A model generated the notes under the pieces. It ran no database searches, was not told the DNA's origin, and worked only from the letters and a program-made list of their open reading frames with translations. DNA of 64,000 nt from Chryseolinea sp. H1M3-3 (GTDB lineage Bacteria; Bacteroidota; Bacteroidia; Cytophagales; Cyclobacteriaceae), in contig NZ_JARKMY010000010.1 of NCBI RefSeq assembly GCF_029360725.1, positions 248,001-312,000 of the forward strand. Reading direction: 5' to 3'. The position numbers and the translations under genes were made by a program. Below are positions 36,480 through 45,363 of this stretch, one piece after another (positions within the stretch are counted from its first letter, which is position 1; each line of letters starts with the position of its first letter).

Positions 36480-36865
36480 CGCCAAAATCAGGAAAATCAT
36501 TTAATCTTTTTAATCACAGTTCAGACATTTTACGTCGACGAATGTACCTGCTTGAAATGCATCTGTTCCGCGCCAAGGAATGTGAAGATCGATTTAGATT
36601 TCCTTTGTCGGGGTGTGCGGTGATCGTTATTGCGGCGGGTTGGAACCAGCCGCTAGTGATCGCGCCCCGCTGGGGCTAGGCGCATGGCAAGTGGTGGCTG
36701 ATTGTAGATGGCATGAGCCGAAATAAATGTGGTGAATTGCGATAGCCAAAATCATGAAAATCTTTTAATCCTTCTAATCCCAGTTCAGACATTTGCGCTT
36801 CCAAAGATTTAGGCGGCGGGTTAGAATCCGTAGGTACTGCTGACGCCCCGTAGGGGCTACGCGAA
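36480..36865 (+). repeat. Composite REP-like element, two tandem copies (C, D)
   Basis: Copy C: ATCATTTAATCTTTTTAATC, CAGTTCAGACATTTTA, ATGCATCTGTTCCGCGCCAA, TTGCGGCGGGTTGGAACCAG, CGCCCC-GCT-GGGGC. It is followed by CTGATTGTAGATGGCATGAG and copy D, which is shorter: AATCTTTTAATCCTTCTAAT, CAGTTCAGACATTTGCG, GGCGGCGGGTTAGAATC and CGCCCC-GTA-GGGGC. A related GATTGTAGATGGCCCTGAG segment precedes copy C at about 36430. No gene is supported between 36126 and 37130. Confidence 0.75.
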
Positions 36866-37130
36866 ATAAAGATGATGTACATAGACTCAATCAAAAGCCG
36901 AATCATCCGTCACCGTTGCCTGCAGCTAGGATACCATTAGAGTAAATCACACCACACCTCCCGGCTGGGCCAGAAGAAAATTCAATATTTGTCGCATTCT
37001 GCCAGTTACAATGCCGCATTTACACATCCTTCGAACTAAAATTTTCATCCAACTTTGTTTTATCAAACAGGACAAAAAGTGAGGACTGTTTGCAAAAATT
37101 TAAATTAAAAACCATTAACACAATAACACC

Positions 37131-37547
37131 ATGACAACAATGCAAGCAACATTACCGGCATCAGCACCATCAACAGCAAAAATTTGGATTGGTCGAATAA
37201 TGGGTGGGCTCGTCATCCTCTTTATGCTGATGGATAGCATCTTCAAATTTATTGTTAACGAAGAAGTAATTAAAGGAACTACGGAACTTGGCTTCCAGGT
37301 TCATCACCTTCCAATTTTGGGCACACTAGGATTGGCTGCTACACTACTGTACATTTTTCCACGCACAGAAATCTTAGGAGCCATTTTATTGACGGGCTAC
37401 TGGGGTGGTGCCATTGCAACGCATGTGCGTATGGACAATCCGTTATTTTCTCATATCCTGTTTCCTGTATATCTGGGCATCCTCGCCTGGGGAGCGCTGT
37501 GGATAAAGAATGAGACGCTACGTAAATTGATCTTGAATAGGGAATAA
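37131..37547 (+). CDS. DoxX-like membrane protein
   Basis: 138 residues with four hydrophobic helices: IWIGRIMGGLVILFMLMDSIF, HLPILGTLGLAATLLYIFP, EILGAILLTGYWGGAIATH and PLFSHILFPVYLGILAWGALW. The RTEILGAILLTGYWGGAIATHVR stretch is characteristic of the DoxX-like (PF13564) family, related to quinone-linked membrane subunits but of unknown function. The two ATGs at 37131 and 37140 are both possible starts. A strong terminator follows 22 bp after the stop. Confidence 0.85.
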   Translation: MTTMQATLPASAPSTAKIWIGRIMGGLVILFMLMDSIFKFIVNEEVIKGTTELGFQVHHLPILGTLGLAATLLYIFPRTEILGAILLTGYWGGAIATHVRMDNPLFSHILFPVYLGILAWGALWIKNETLRKLILNRE

Positions 37548-37568
37548 TAATTTCATAGCCCTTCTAAT

Positions 37569-37600
37569 AAAGTTCCTGGTCATACAGGGACTTTTTTGTT
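37569..37600 (+). terminator. Rho-independent terminator of the DoxX-like gene
   Basis: AAAGTTCCTG and CAGGGACTTTTTT pair over about 9 bp (one G-T pair) around GTCATA, followed by a T run. Confidence 0.8.
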
Positions 37601-37654
37601 TTGCAATATGAATATTTATTAGAAGTAAAAATCCGTCCAAGTAGAATACGATTG

Positions 37655-37765
37655 TTGTCGATGTTCGGTGTTCGATATTTAATTAGAACACCGAATAACG
37701 AACAAGCCTGCCCGCCGGTAGGCCGGGAACAAGGAAGGATGAAGTGTCGGTCTTAACATGCGATG
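37655..37765. repeat. One unit of the ATTCGGTGTTC palindromic repeat family
   Basis: TGTTCGGTGTTCGATATT, GAACACCGAATAACGAAC, an AGCCTGCCCGCCGGTAGGC insert and GAACAAGGAAGGATGAAG, followed by the TCTTAACATGCGATGCC tail. The remaining 245 bp up to the DUF2911 gene contain no gene. Confidence 0.8.
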
Positions 37766-38009
37766 CCAGATCCAAATTTTTTTCGTTCGCCGCGAATTAC
37801 AGATTAACACCTACGCCTTAAAATCGAGCATAGTTCATCATTCGTACGTGGTGTTCCTTGTTCGACATTTACCTACGACTCTGTCGCCAGCGGACGTTTT
37901 TGTCCTGAAACGGACGCTACGCCGCTTTGAATGTGTATTAAACAATGGTTTTGATAACATAGACAAACATTGTTCCTTGGCAAACTATTTGACTTAATGC
38001 GTCAACAAT

Positions 38010-39122
38010 ATGCCTATGAACAAAAAATTACTCATTACCGCCTGCTTAGTCTTTGCTGCTACGATTGCCTTTTCACAAATCACTTTTCCTCCCGGAGGTC
38101 CAAACCGGAAAGCTTCCGTGTCACAACAGATAGGCATTACCGATGTGCGCATTGATTATAACCGTCCCGTTGTGAATGGCCGTGAAGGCAAGATCTGGGG
38201 CGAATTAGTTCACTATGGTTTTGCAGACCTCCACTATGGCACCAGCAAAGCTGCGCCGTGGCGCGCAGGCGCAAATGAAAACACGACTTTCACTTTTAGT
38301 ACTGATGTCTTTATCGAGGGCAAACCACTGAAGGCTGGAAAATATGGATTCTTTATTGCCATGGGACCTGAAAAGGCGACTTTAATTTTCTCTAACGTCA
38401 GCACAGCTTGGGGAAGCTTTTATTACGACAGTAAAGACGATGCACTTCGAGTCGATGTGCCAGTGGTAAAACTTTCAGAGAGCATAGAACGCTTAACCTA
38501 TGTTTTCAGTGACGAAACTGATGATGCAGCAATTGTTTCATTGCAATGGGAAAAGGTGAAGATACCGTTCAAAATTTCAGTCGATCTTGACAAAGAAATG
38601 ATCGCCGCGTACAGGAGAGAATTTAATTCGGGTATCTTTTATCGTTATTGGCAAAACATGCAAATGGCAGCGAATTATTGCCTCACGCACAATATCAACA
38701 TTGATGAAGCAATCGGCTGGGCGGAACGATCCATCAATACTTACTTCGGGGAAAAGAACTTTTCCACGCTTTCAACCTATGCCGGCTTGCTGGAAAAAAA
38801 GGGAATGAAAGCAAAAGCCGATTCTGCTATGCAGTTAGCCTACCCGTTAGCTACCACCCTTCAACTATATTCATATGGCAGAGGGCTGGAAAACCAAAAG
38901 CGAAATGCTGAAGCGATAGAGGTTTATAAAAAATCGTACGACAAAAATCCCAGTGATCTTTATTCGTTGATGGCTATTACGCGTGCCCATTCATTGCAAG
39001 GAAAAAACAAGGAAGCGCTGAAGTATGCAAACCAGACACTCTCGTATGCGAAGGATACTTATTTCGCCAAATATGCGGAGGAAGTGCTTGCTAATCTGAA
39101 AGAAGGAAAGCCAATTAACTAA
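38010..39122 (+). CDS. Exported DUF2911 protein with C-terminal TPR-like helices
   Basis: 370 residues. The ATG at 38016 (MNKKLLITACLVFAATIAFSQ) gives the cleaner signal peptide, two codons inside the longer form. The DUF2911 domain spans about 25-205 (KASVSQQIGITDVRIDYNRP, GKIWGELVHYG, PWRAGANENTTFTFSTDV, GKPLKAGKYGFFIAMG, WGSFYYDSKDDALRV). From about 215 the chain is helical with TPR-like units (IDEAIGWAERSINTYFGEKN, AEAIEVYKKSYDKNPSDLYS, KEALKYANQTLSYAKDTYF). Function unknown; DUF2911 proteins are exported and common in Bacteroidota. The gene ends directly at the palindromic repeat array. Confidence 0.87.
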   Translation: MPMNKKLLITACLVFAATIAFSQITFPPGGPNRKASVSQQIGITDVRIDYNRPVVNGREGKIWGELVHYGFADLHYGTSKAAPWRAGANENTTFTFSTDVFIEGKPLKAGKYGFFIAMGPEKATLIFSNVSTAWGSFYYDSKDDALRVDVPVVKLSESIERLTYVFSDETDDAAIVSLQWEKVKIPFKISVDLDKEMIAAYRREFNSGIFYRYWQNMQMAANYCLTHNINIDEAIGWAERSINTYFGEKNFSTLSTYAGLLEKKGMKAKADSAMQLAYPLATTLQLYSYGRGLENQKRNAEAIEVYKKSYDKNPSDLYSLMAITRAHSLQGKNKEALKYANQTLSYAKDTYFAKYAEEVLANLKEGKPIN

Positions 39123-39130
39123 TTAAAAAT

Positions 39131-39835
39131 CCATCGAAGCAGTATCCGATCATCATTCGATATTCGGTGTTCCTTGTTCGATATTCCCAATTCATCAAGA
39201 AACGGCCAAGAAAAACCTAAGGAACACCGAATATCGAACACCGAACAAGGAATGATGAAGTGGCTGTCTTAACGTATGCACGTTTGACGCTATAACATCA
39301 GTTATCATCAATGTGTCAGAAGTTTTTCTTAAGATAAATATCCCGAAGCAGCATCCGATCATCATTCGATATTCGGTGTTCCTTGTTCGATATTCTTTTG
39401 ATCCAAGTTCAATCTTCAAAAAAATGAACACCGAATATTGAACACCGAACAAGGAATGATGAAGGAGCGGTCTTAACGAGTGTACGCTTTGCGTTAGAGC
39501 ATCATTTCTCATCAACGTGTCAAAAGTTTTTTAAGATAAAAATCCCGAAGCAGTCTCCGATCATCATTCGATATTCAATATTCCTAGTTCGATATTCTTT
39601 TCATTGTTCAATTTTTCAAAATGAACACCGAATATCGAACACTCCTGCCCGCCGGTAGGCCGGGAACAAAGAAGGATGAAGGGGCGGTCTTGACGTGCCA
39701 GGAGTTTTCTTAAGCTAAAAATCCCGAAGCAGTCTCCGATCATCATTCGATATTCGGTGTTCCTTGTTCGATATTCTTTTGTTCCTTGTTCGATATTCTT
39801 TCTCTTGTTCGATATCCCATTTCATCTGGTTTTCC
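39131..39835. repeat. Palindromic repeat array, left half (four units)
   Basis: Units begin with ATCCATCGAAGCAG or ATCCCGAAGCAG at 39131, 39341, 39541 and 39721. A full unit reads: CGATCATCATTCGATATTCG, TGTTCCTTGTTCGATATTC, a variable spacer of 20-40 bp, GAACACCGAATATCGAACAC, CGAACAAGGAATGATGAAG, TCTTAACG with a variable stretch, and TCAGAAGTTTTTCTTAAGAT. Left and right parts are imperfect inverted repeats. The spacer of unit 1 (39185-39220) reproduces the last codons of the four-helix-bundle gene that follows the array. Confidence 0.9.
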
Positions 39836-39907
39836 GGACAATGATATTAATTGTCAAAAGTCGCATTTGTCTAGTTTTACAGCTGTGCACAAAAATTCTT
39901 TGCCGTT

Positions 39908-40303
39908 ATGAAATTTGACTTAGAAGAACGACTAATAATCTTTGCAGTTTTGATTCTTGAGATTACGGAAAAACTTCCGGAGACAAAAGGAAGCAATCAT
40001 CTGTCAAGTCAACTTGTACGAAGTGGTACAGCTCCTGCTTTGCATTATGGCGAAGCTCAATCGGCAGAATCTCGTAAAGACTTCATTCACAAGATGAAGA
40101 TTGCGTTAAAAGAAATGAGAGAATCATTAATTTGTTTGAAGATCATCGAGCGGAAAAAATATTTAGGCGATCAGTCTATTCTGCATTCGCTCACAGAATT
40201 AAATGAACTCATTTCAATATTTGTAAAAAGCATAGAAACCGCCAAGAAAAACCTAAGGAACACCGAATATCGAACAAGCTTGCCCGCCGGTAGGCGGGAA
40301 TAA
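39908..40303 (+). CDS. Four-helix-bundle (S23/IVP-like) protein inside the palindromic repeat array
   Basis: 131 residues, predicted to be four antiparallel helices; SSQLVRSGTAPALHYGEAQ followed by DFIHKMKIALKEMRESLICL is the signature of the four-helix-bundle family related to the 23S rRNA intervening-sequence protein and to Avd of diversity-generating retroelements. These proteins form pentameric, positively charged rings that bind nucleic acid. The true domain ends near KSIETAKK; the last residues NLRNTEYRTSLPAGRRE are translated repeat (GGAACACCGAATATCGAAC plus the CCCGCCGGTAGGC insert). The gene thus lies within one unit of the repeat family and depends on it for its 3' end. No reverse transcriptase or rRNA is nearby. 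Confidence 0.85.
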   Translation: MKFDLEERLIIFAVLILEITEKLPETKGSNHLSSQLVRSGTAPALHYGEAQSAESRKDFIHKMKIALKEMRESLICLKIIERKKYLGDQSILHSLTELNELISIFVKSIETAKKNLRNTEYRTSLPAGRRE

Positions 40304-41077
40304 GGAATGATGAAGGAGCGGTCTTAACGAGTGTACGCTTTCCGCTAGTACATCGGTTATCATTAAAGTGTCAGAAATTTTTTTCTTAAGATAAAAATCC
40401 CGAAGCAGCATCCGATCATCATTCGATATTCGGTGTTCCTTGTTCGATATTCTTTCCCTTGTCCAATGTCAAAATGAACACCGAATATCGAACACCGAAC
40501 AAGGAATGATGAAGTGGCGGTCTTAACGTATGCACGTTTGACGCTATAACATCAGTTATCATCAATGTGCCAGAAGTTTTCTTAAGATAAATATCCCGAA
40601 GCAGATCCGATCATCATTCGATATTCGGTGTTCCTTGTTCGATATTCTTTTTATCTAAGTTCAATCTTCAAAAAAATGAACACCGAATATTGAACAAAGC
40701 CTGCCCGCCGGTAGGCCGGGAACAAGGAAGGATGGAGGATCGGTCTTGACGTGCCAGAAGTTTTCTTAAGCTAAAAATCCCGAAGCAGCATCCGATCATC
40801 ATTCGATATTCGGTGTTCCTTGTTCGATATTCCCAATTCATCAAGAAACCGCCAAGAAAAACCTAAGGAACACCGAATATCGAACAAAGCCTGCCCGCCG
40901 GTAGGCCGGGAACAAGGAATGATGAAGGATCGATCTTAACGTATGCACCCTTGCGTGAGCATCATTTATCATCAACGTGCCAGAAGTTTTCTTAAGCTAA
41001 AAATCCCGAAGCAGTATCCGATCATCATTCGATATTCGGTGTTCCTTGTTCGATATTCTTTTCCTTGTTCGATATTC
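40235..41077. repeat. Palindromic repeat array, right half
   Basis: Starts inside the four-helix-bundle gene (GAAACCGCCAAGAAAAACC at 40235) and continues with units starting ATCCCGAAGCAG at 40398, 40593, 40776 and 41006. The unit at 40776 has a spacer of 42 bases (40845-40886) identical to the 3' end of the gene. The last unit stops at the stop codon of the MHS transporter. Several units carry the AGCCTGCCCGCCGGTAGGC insert within GAACAAGG. Confidence 0.9.
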
Positions 41078-42359
41078 AATTTTTCTTTCCTTCCATCAAC
41101 CTTTTTAATACCAGCAATGCCACGATACTAATTGCTGCTCCAACCGATAAATAATATCCGACATACTGTAGGCCATAAGTTGTGGCAAGTGTGGTGGCCA
41201 GGTAAGGCGTGAGCGATGCACCTAAGATACCGGCAAGTGTAAAGCACAATGACGCGCCCGTGTAACGAACTTCTGCTGGAAAAATATCGGCCAACGCCGT
41301 GCCTACTGTACCATAGTTCAGACCCATCAACAACATGCCGGTAGACTGGAACACCACGATGATGAGAAGGCTGCCGGTGCTGAAGAACGGCGCGAAGAAC
41401 AAACCAAAGATGAAAATGCCGATGCTCGAAAAAAATAGCATATTGTTTCTTCCTTTGCTGTCGGCTAACAGGGCGGAGAGCGGAACACCTAATGCAAAGA
41501 ATAGCATGGAGATCATCTGTGCGATCAGAAAACTATCTTTCGGATAGTGCAACGCGGACGTTCCCCAGCTCAATGAAAACACGGTGACGATATAAAATAA
41601 CTGAAAAGTAGTGATAGTCGCAGCGGTGCCCAGAAGGATTGCTTTTGTATGGTTAGCAAAGACAGCAACAACGGGTACTTTCACACGGGCTTGACTGTTC
41701 ATAACTTTAATAAAATCCGGCGTCTCGGTTATTTTCAGTCGTATGTAAAGTCCAACCCACACAAGCAGTGCGCTGGCTACAAAAGGGATACGCCAGCCAT
41801 AGCTCAGAAATTGTTCATCATTCAGTGTTTTGCTAAGAATAAAAAATGTTCCGCTCGACAATAGAAAACCAATTGGAGCACCTAACTGTGGAAACATGCC
41901 ATACCATGCCTTCTTATGTGCGGGCGCATTTTCTGTCGCCAGCAAGACGGCACCTCCCCATTCGCCTCCTAGTCCAAGTCCTTGTCCAAAACGAAACACT
42001 GCTAACAAGATTGGCGCGGCAATTCCGATGCTGTTGTAAGAAGGTAGAAGTCCGATGGCTACAGTGGAGGGCCCCATCGTCATTAACGCAGCCACAAGCG
42101 TGGTCTTACGCCCTTTGCGGTCACCAAAATGACCGAAGATTACGGCGCCAAGCGGTCTGGCAAAAAAGGCCAAGGCAAAGGTAGCTAATGATGCCAGTGT
42201 GGAGGCAACGGGGTCGCTGGCCGGAAAAAACAACTTTGGAAATACCAGGACCGCAGCGGTAGCGTAGATATAGAAATCAAAAAATTCTATTGTGGTTCCG
42301 ATTAGGCTGGCGGCTAGAATGCGGGTGGCTGGATTGGTTGGGGGTATTTGTTGATTCAT
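41076..42359 (-). CDS. MFS transporter of the metabolite:H+ symporter (MHS) family
   Basis: 427 residues with twelve predicted membrane helices. Family marks: SLIGTTIEFFDFYIYATAAVLVFP in helix 1, the motif GHFGDRKGRKTT between helices 2 and 3, and FGQGLGLGGEWGGAVLLATENAP in helix 4. MHS proteins (ShiA, ProP, KgtP-like) import organic acids or osmolytes with protons; the substrate here is unknown. The stop codon at 41076-41078 lies inside the terminal ATTCAATTTT of the repeat array, so the array abuts the gene exactly. Transcribed alone. Confidence 0.9.
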   Translation of the reverse strand: MNQQIPPTNPATRILAASLIGTTIEFFDFYIYATAAVLVFPKLFFPASDPVASTLASLATFALAFFARPLGAVIFGHFGDRKGRKTTLVAALMTMGPSTVAIGLLPSYNSIGIAAPILLAVFRFGQGLGLGGEWGGAVLLATENAPAHKKAWYGMFPQLGAPIGFLLSSGTFFILSKTLNDEQFLSYGWRIPFVASALLVWVGLYIRLKITETPDFIKVMNSQARVKVPVVAVFANHTKAILLGTAATITTFQLFYIVTVFSLSWGTSALHYPKDSFLIAQMISMLFFALGVPLSALLADSKGRNNMLFFSSIGIFIFGLFFAPFFSTGSLLIIVVFQSTGMLLMGLNYGTVGTALADIFPAEVRYTGASLCFTLAGILGASLTPYLATTLATTYGLQYVGYYLSVGAAISIVALLVLKRLMEGKKN

Positions 42360-42454
42360 AGAAGCCTTTGAGATAAGATAAAGTTGTGTGCAAGATTTGA
42401 AAGATAGCGATAGCAGGCAAGAGGTTTATTAAGAAGAAGGGTCATTTCTTTTTC

Positions 42455-42725
42455 GATGTATCCAATTGAATATTGAATATCGGACACCGAACAAGCCTGC
42501 CCGCCGATAGGCGGGGAATGATGAAGGACCGGACTTAACGTGTGCACGTTTTGCGATAATGCATCAGTGATCAACGCGTCAGAATTTTTTTTAAGATAAA
42601 AATCCTGAAGCAGTATCCAATCGTCATTTGATATTCGAAATTCCTTGTTCGATATTGTTTTCCTTGTTCGATATTCAATTTGAACACCGGATATTGAACA
42701 AGGAATGAATGACGGGGATACGATG
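42455..42725. repeat. Degenerate palindromic repeat units upstream of the hydrolase gene
   Basis: TTGAATATTGAATATCGGAC, ACCGAACAAGCCTGCCCGCC, GAATGATGAAGGACCGGAC, TTTTTTTAAGATAAAAATCC, TGAAGCAGTATCCAATCG and GATATTCGAAATTCCTTGTT all match the family but with more mismatches than 39131-41077. At 42730-42775 a relic of the GGCGCAAG REP family follows. The region between 42360 and 42865 has no gene. Confidence 0.8.
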
Positions 42726-42865
42726 CTGAAGCCCAGAAATGGCGCAAGCTTAAAACGCAGGGTTGAGCGAAGGAAGGACTTCGCCTACCCCTCCTCTCCC
42801 CCACCTTGGCTGATTTTCATTCGCACAGGTAACAAAATCCGCAGCCCGGTCGTCGTCAGAAAAAA

Positions 42866-43801
42866 ATGTCAATGAAAAAATATTTATTAGTAGTCTGCAC
42901 CTTTTCAATGTTCCTCAACACGTCTCGCGGCCAAAACAATGGCGACGTCGTTTCGCGCTCGCCGGTAGCATTTCCTTCCTATGCAGAGGTGAAAGATATT
43001 TCGTGGTATTATGAAAAGAGCACCTATGAAGATGCCATAAAAGACAGATCGATTGCGTATGAAAAATTGACTTACTATAGCAACGGGCTGAAAGTGATCG
43101 CAATTATCACCAGTCCCCTGCAAAAGACGAATCAAAAACTTCCTGTGATCATTTTTAACCGGGGAAGTTTCATTCGCAATGATATCGCCTATGTACACGC
43201 GCCGCTGTTTCAAAAGTTAGCACACGAAGGATTTATGGTGGTCGCACCTGCGCTGCGGCAAAGCGAAGGTGGAGAAGGAAAAGATGAACTCGGTGGGGAA
43301 GATCTTCATGATATCATGAACATTTGGCCGCTGTTGGAAAAGCTGCCAGGTGCTGATCGGAAGAATGTCTTTATGCTGGGTGAATCACGCGGTGGCATGA
43401 TGACATACATGATTTTGAAGAAAGGATTTCAGGTCCGTGCTGCAGCGACGATCGGCGCTATTACTGACCTACAGGCCTACATAACGGAGCGGCCATGGGG
43501 CGAAAATAATCTAAAAAAATTGTGGATTGATTATGAACAGCAAAAGAAGGTGATCCTTCAGGATCGCTCCGTGATGGCGTGGCATGACAGTATTCAAACG
43601 CCTATGTTAATCTTGCATGGCGCAAAAGATCCGCAGGTAAAACCCCAACATGCGCTACAACTCGCTCAGGCATTTTCAAATACAGGAAACGTTTATGAGT
43701 TGCATATTTTCAGCGAAGGCAACCACATTTTGTCCGGCGCGGTGTCGGAAGCAAGGGATGAAATGGTGATAGCATGGTTTCGAAAATTCATGGCGAAGTG
43801 A
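42866..43801 (+). CDS. Exported alpha/beta hydrolase (prolyl oligopeptidase/dienelactone hydrolase-like)
   Basis: 311 residues. Start at 42866 or, with the typical MKKYLLVV signal peptide, at 42872; cleavage near NTSRGQ. The fold is visible from VIIFNRGSF (oxyanion region), nucleophile elbow GESRGG (Ser174), Asp in HGAKDPQVKP and His in EGNHIL near the C-terminus, a complete triad. The sequence resembles the peptidase S9-like hydrolases that act on small esters or peptides in the periplasm. The substrate is not predictable. It converges with the S74 protein gene across a short repeat hairpin. Confidence 0.85.
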   Translation: MSMKKYLLVVCTFSMFLNTSRGQNNGDVVSRSPVAFPSYAEVKDISWYYEKSTYEDAIKDRSIAYEKLTYYSNGLKVIAIITSPLQKTNQKLPVIIFNRGSFIRNDIAYVHAPLFQKLAHEGFMVVAPALRQSEGGEGKDELGGEDLHDIMNIWPLLEKLPGADRKNVFMLGESRGGMMTYMILKKGFQVRAAATIGAITDLQAYITERPWGENNLKKLWIDYEQQKKVILQDRSVMAWHDSIQTPMLILHGAKDPQVKPQHALQLAQAFSNTGNVYELHIFSEGNHILSGAVSEARDEMVIAWFRKFMAK

Positions 43802-43814
43802 ATCCTTGGTATTC

Positions 43815-43862
43815 GAAGGGATTGGGTTGAACACCGAATATCCTTGTTCGATATTCAAATCG
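43815..43862. repeat. Palindromic repeat core between two convergent genes
   Basis: TTGAACACCGAATATC and TTGTTCGATATTCAAAT form a short hairpin exactly between the stop codons of the genes ending at 43801 (+) and 43864 (-). It may serve as a bidirectional terminator. Confidence 0.6.
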
Positions 43863-43863
43863 G

Positions 43864-45363
43864 TTAATAACCAGTCAAAATCATTCGTTTGGTATCTATG
43901 ACTTTGTTGTCAACGATCAACGTGTAAAGGTACATCCCTGCGCTCATCTCATTGCCTTGAATTTTTACAGCGATATTACCGCGCTCACGGATCGGGATAA
44001 CTTTTAATTGTTTGCCTTCCAGCGTATAAACAATAATCCTGGCTTGTAGCGTTGTTTCTGGTAATGATACCTTTATTTCGGTGTCCCTGGAAAAAGGATT
44101 CGGATTATTCTGAAAGAGAATGGCTTCCACACGCGGCTCGTTACTGACGATTCTTTCGGCGTTTGCGAGCTGATGCTTTAACACCTCTACTTCTTTTGAT
44201 AACTCCTGCACAGCCTTGACCAATGGCACGACAAATTCTGCATAACGAATGGCATAGTGATCGCCCTCATTTTGGGGAGCTTCTACGCCATGAAAAACAT
44301 ATCCGGTTTTGTTGACGACTGCTTCTACTTCCTGTGCGATAAAGCCTGTGTGACGAACACCCGATTTTCTTGATGCGGCGTTGACGGTTTGCAGACTATC
44401 GGGAATCCGTAAAAACTTATCAATCGCATTATCATCGAGGGCATAGCTAACGGGTCTCAGCTGATTAATGAATGCTAAGCCAGACACATCCTCCTTTACT
44501 TCTCTCTTAAAACGACCATCTGAGAAAGTGGACCACGATACCTTTCCGCCGATACTTGTTACAGAAGTATTTCCTATGCGAACTTGATTTGACGCGGTAG
44601 GCGTTGCGTTGTAACCCAGCGCCGTTGTATTCGTGAGATCAGTAGCATTCGGACCCGCATACGCACCGAAAGCGCTATTTAATGAACCTGTCTCATTATC
44701 GATCAAGGATTGAACACCAAAAGATGAATTGTAATGTCCCGAAACATTTTCGTACATGGACTTATGACCTGTCACGGTATTATAAGTCCCCGCTACATTT
44801 TTGTAATTTGCCCATCCGCCAACCGCGGTGTTGTTTGATCCTGTATTGTTGCTTAAAGCAAAATATCCAACGGCTGTATTCTGACTGCCGGATCGATTTT
44901 CATTCAACGTAAAACTCCCGAGCGCACTATTTCCGCTACCGATATCATTAAGATACAAACTTGACGAACCTACAGCTGTGTTGGTTGAACCTGTCGTATT
45001 ATTGTTTAGCGCAAAAAATCCAACGCCGGTGTTATTATCGGAGCTGTTGTCTTGAAGCGCTCGATATCCAATCGCCGTGTTCGCACTCTGTGTTGTCGTG
45101 CTATACAAAGCTTTAAATCCCATCGCTGTGTTCGCGATGCCAATGGTGGTGGCTTGCCCACAAAGTTCACCGAAGAAAGAGTTGTAGCTTTCTCCTCCTT
45201 CACCAGCTTCGGTCACGGATTTTCCCGCCTGATAACCGAAGTAGCTGCTTCCTTTTCCTAGTGTACCAACACCAACCCCGTAATATGTTGGTGGATTTAG
45301 TTGTGCTTGCGCGGCCGAAAACAAGCTGACGATGAACGCAAAGGACAGTAGATGTGATTTCAT
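43864..45363 (-). CDS. Secreted head-repeat protein with S74 intramolecular-chaperone domain and T9SS sorting domain
   Basis: 499 residues from the ATG at 45363 (MKSHLLSFAFIVSLFSAAQA signal peptide); the 39 residues upstream in the open frame are not signal-like. Residues about 60-260 are repeats of NTAxGxxAL(x)NNxTG, as in trimeric beta-roll/YadA-head-like or tail-fibre-like proteins. Then comes the S74 peptidase domain with Ser281 in SDGRFK and Lys286, the Ser/Lys dyad spacing of endosialidase-type chaperones, plus RHTGFIAQEVEAVV and AIRYAEFVVPLVKAVQEL; a coiled coil follows. The last about 80 residues are a type A T9SS sorting domain (ILFQNNPNPFSRDTEIKVSLP, YTLEGKQLKVI, MSAGMYLYTLIVDNKVIDTK). 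Likely trimeric and surface-displayed. Confidence 0.88.
   Translation of the reverse strand: MKSHLLSFAFIVSLFSAAQAQLNPPTYYGVGVGTLGKGSSYFGYQAGKSVTEAGEGGESYNSFFGELCGQATTIGIANTAMGFKALYSTTTQSANTAIGYRALQDNSSDNNTGVGFFALNNNTTGSTNTAVGSSSLYLNDIGSGNSALGSFTLNENRSGSQNTAVGYFALSNNTGSNNTAVGGWANYKNVAGTYNTVTGHKSMYENVSGHYNSSFGVQSLIDNETGSLNSAFGAYAGPNATDLTNTTALGYNATPTASNQVRIGNTSVTSIGGKVSWSTFSDGRFKREVKEDVSGLAFINQLRPVSYALDDNAIDKFLRIPDSLQTVNAASRKSGVRHTGFIAQEVEAVVNKTGYVFHGVEAPQNEGDHYAIRYAEFVVPLVKAVQELSKEVEVLKHQLANAERIVSNEPRVEAILFQNNPNPFSRDTEIKVSLPETTLQARIIVYTLEGKQLKVIPIRERGNIAVKIQGNEMSAGMYLYTLIVDNKVIDTKRMILTGY

Noticed and set aside
39131-41077. Diversity-generating retroelement (because the four-helix-bundle protein resembles Avd)
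   Set aside because: No reverse transcriptase, template repeat or variable-repeat gene is present in the window; the protein fits the broader S23/IVP family.
38010-41077. Insertion sequence within the repeat-rich region
   Set aside because: No transposase frame is present; all frames besides the DUF2911 and four-helix-bundle genes are short translations of repeats.
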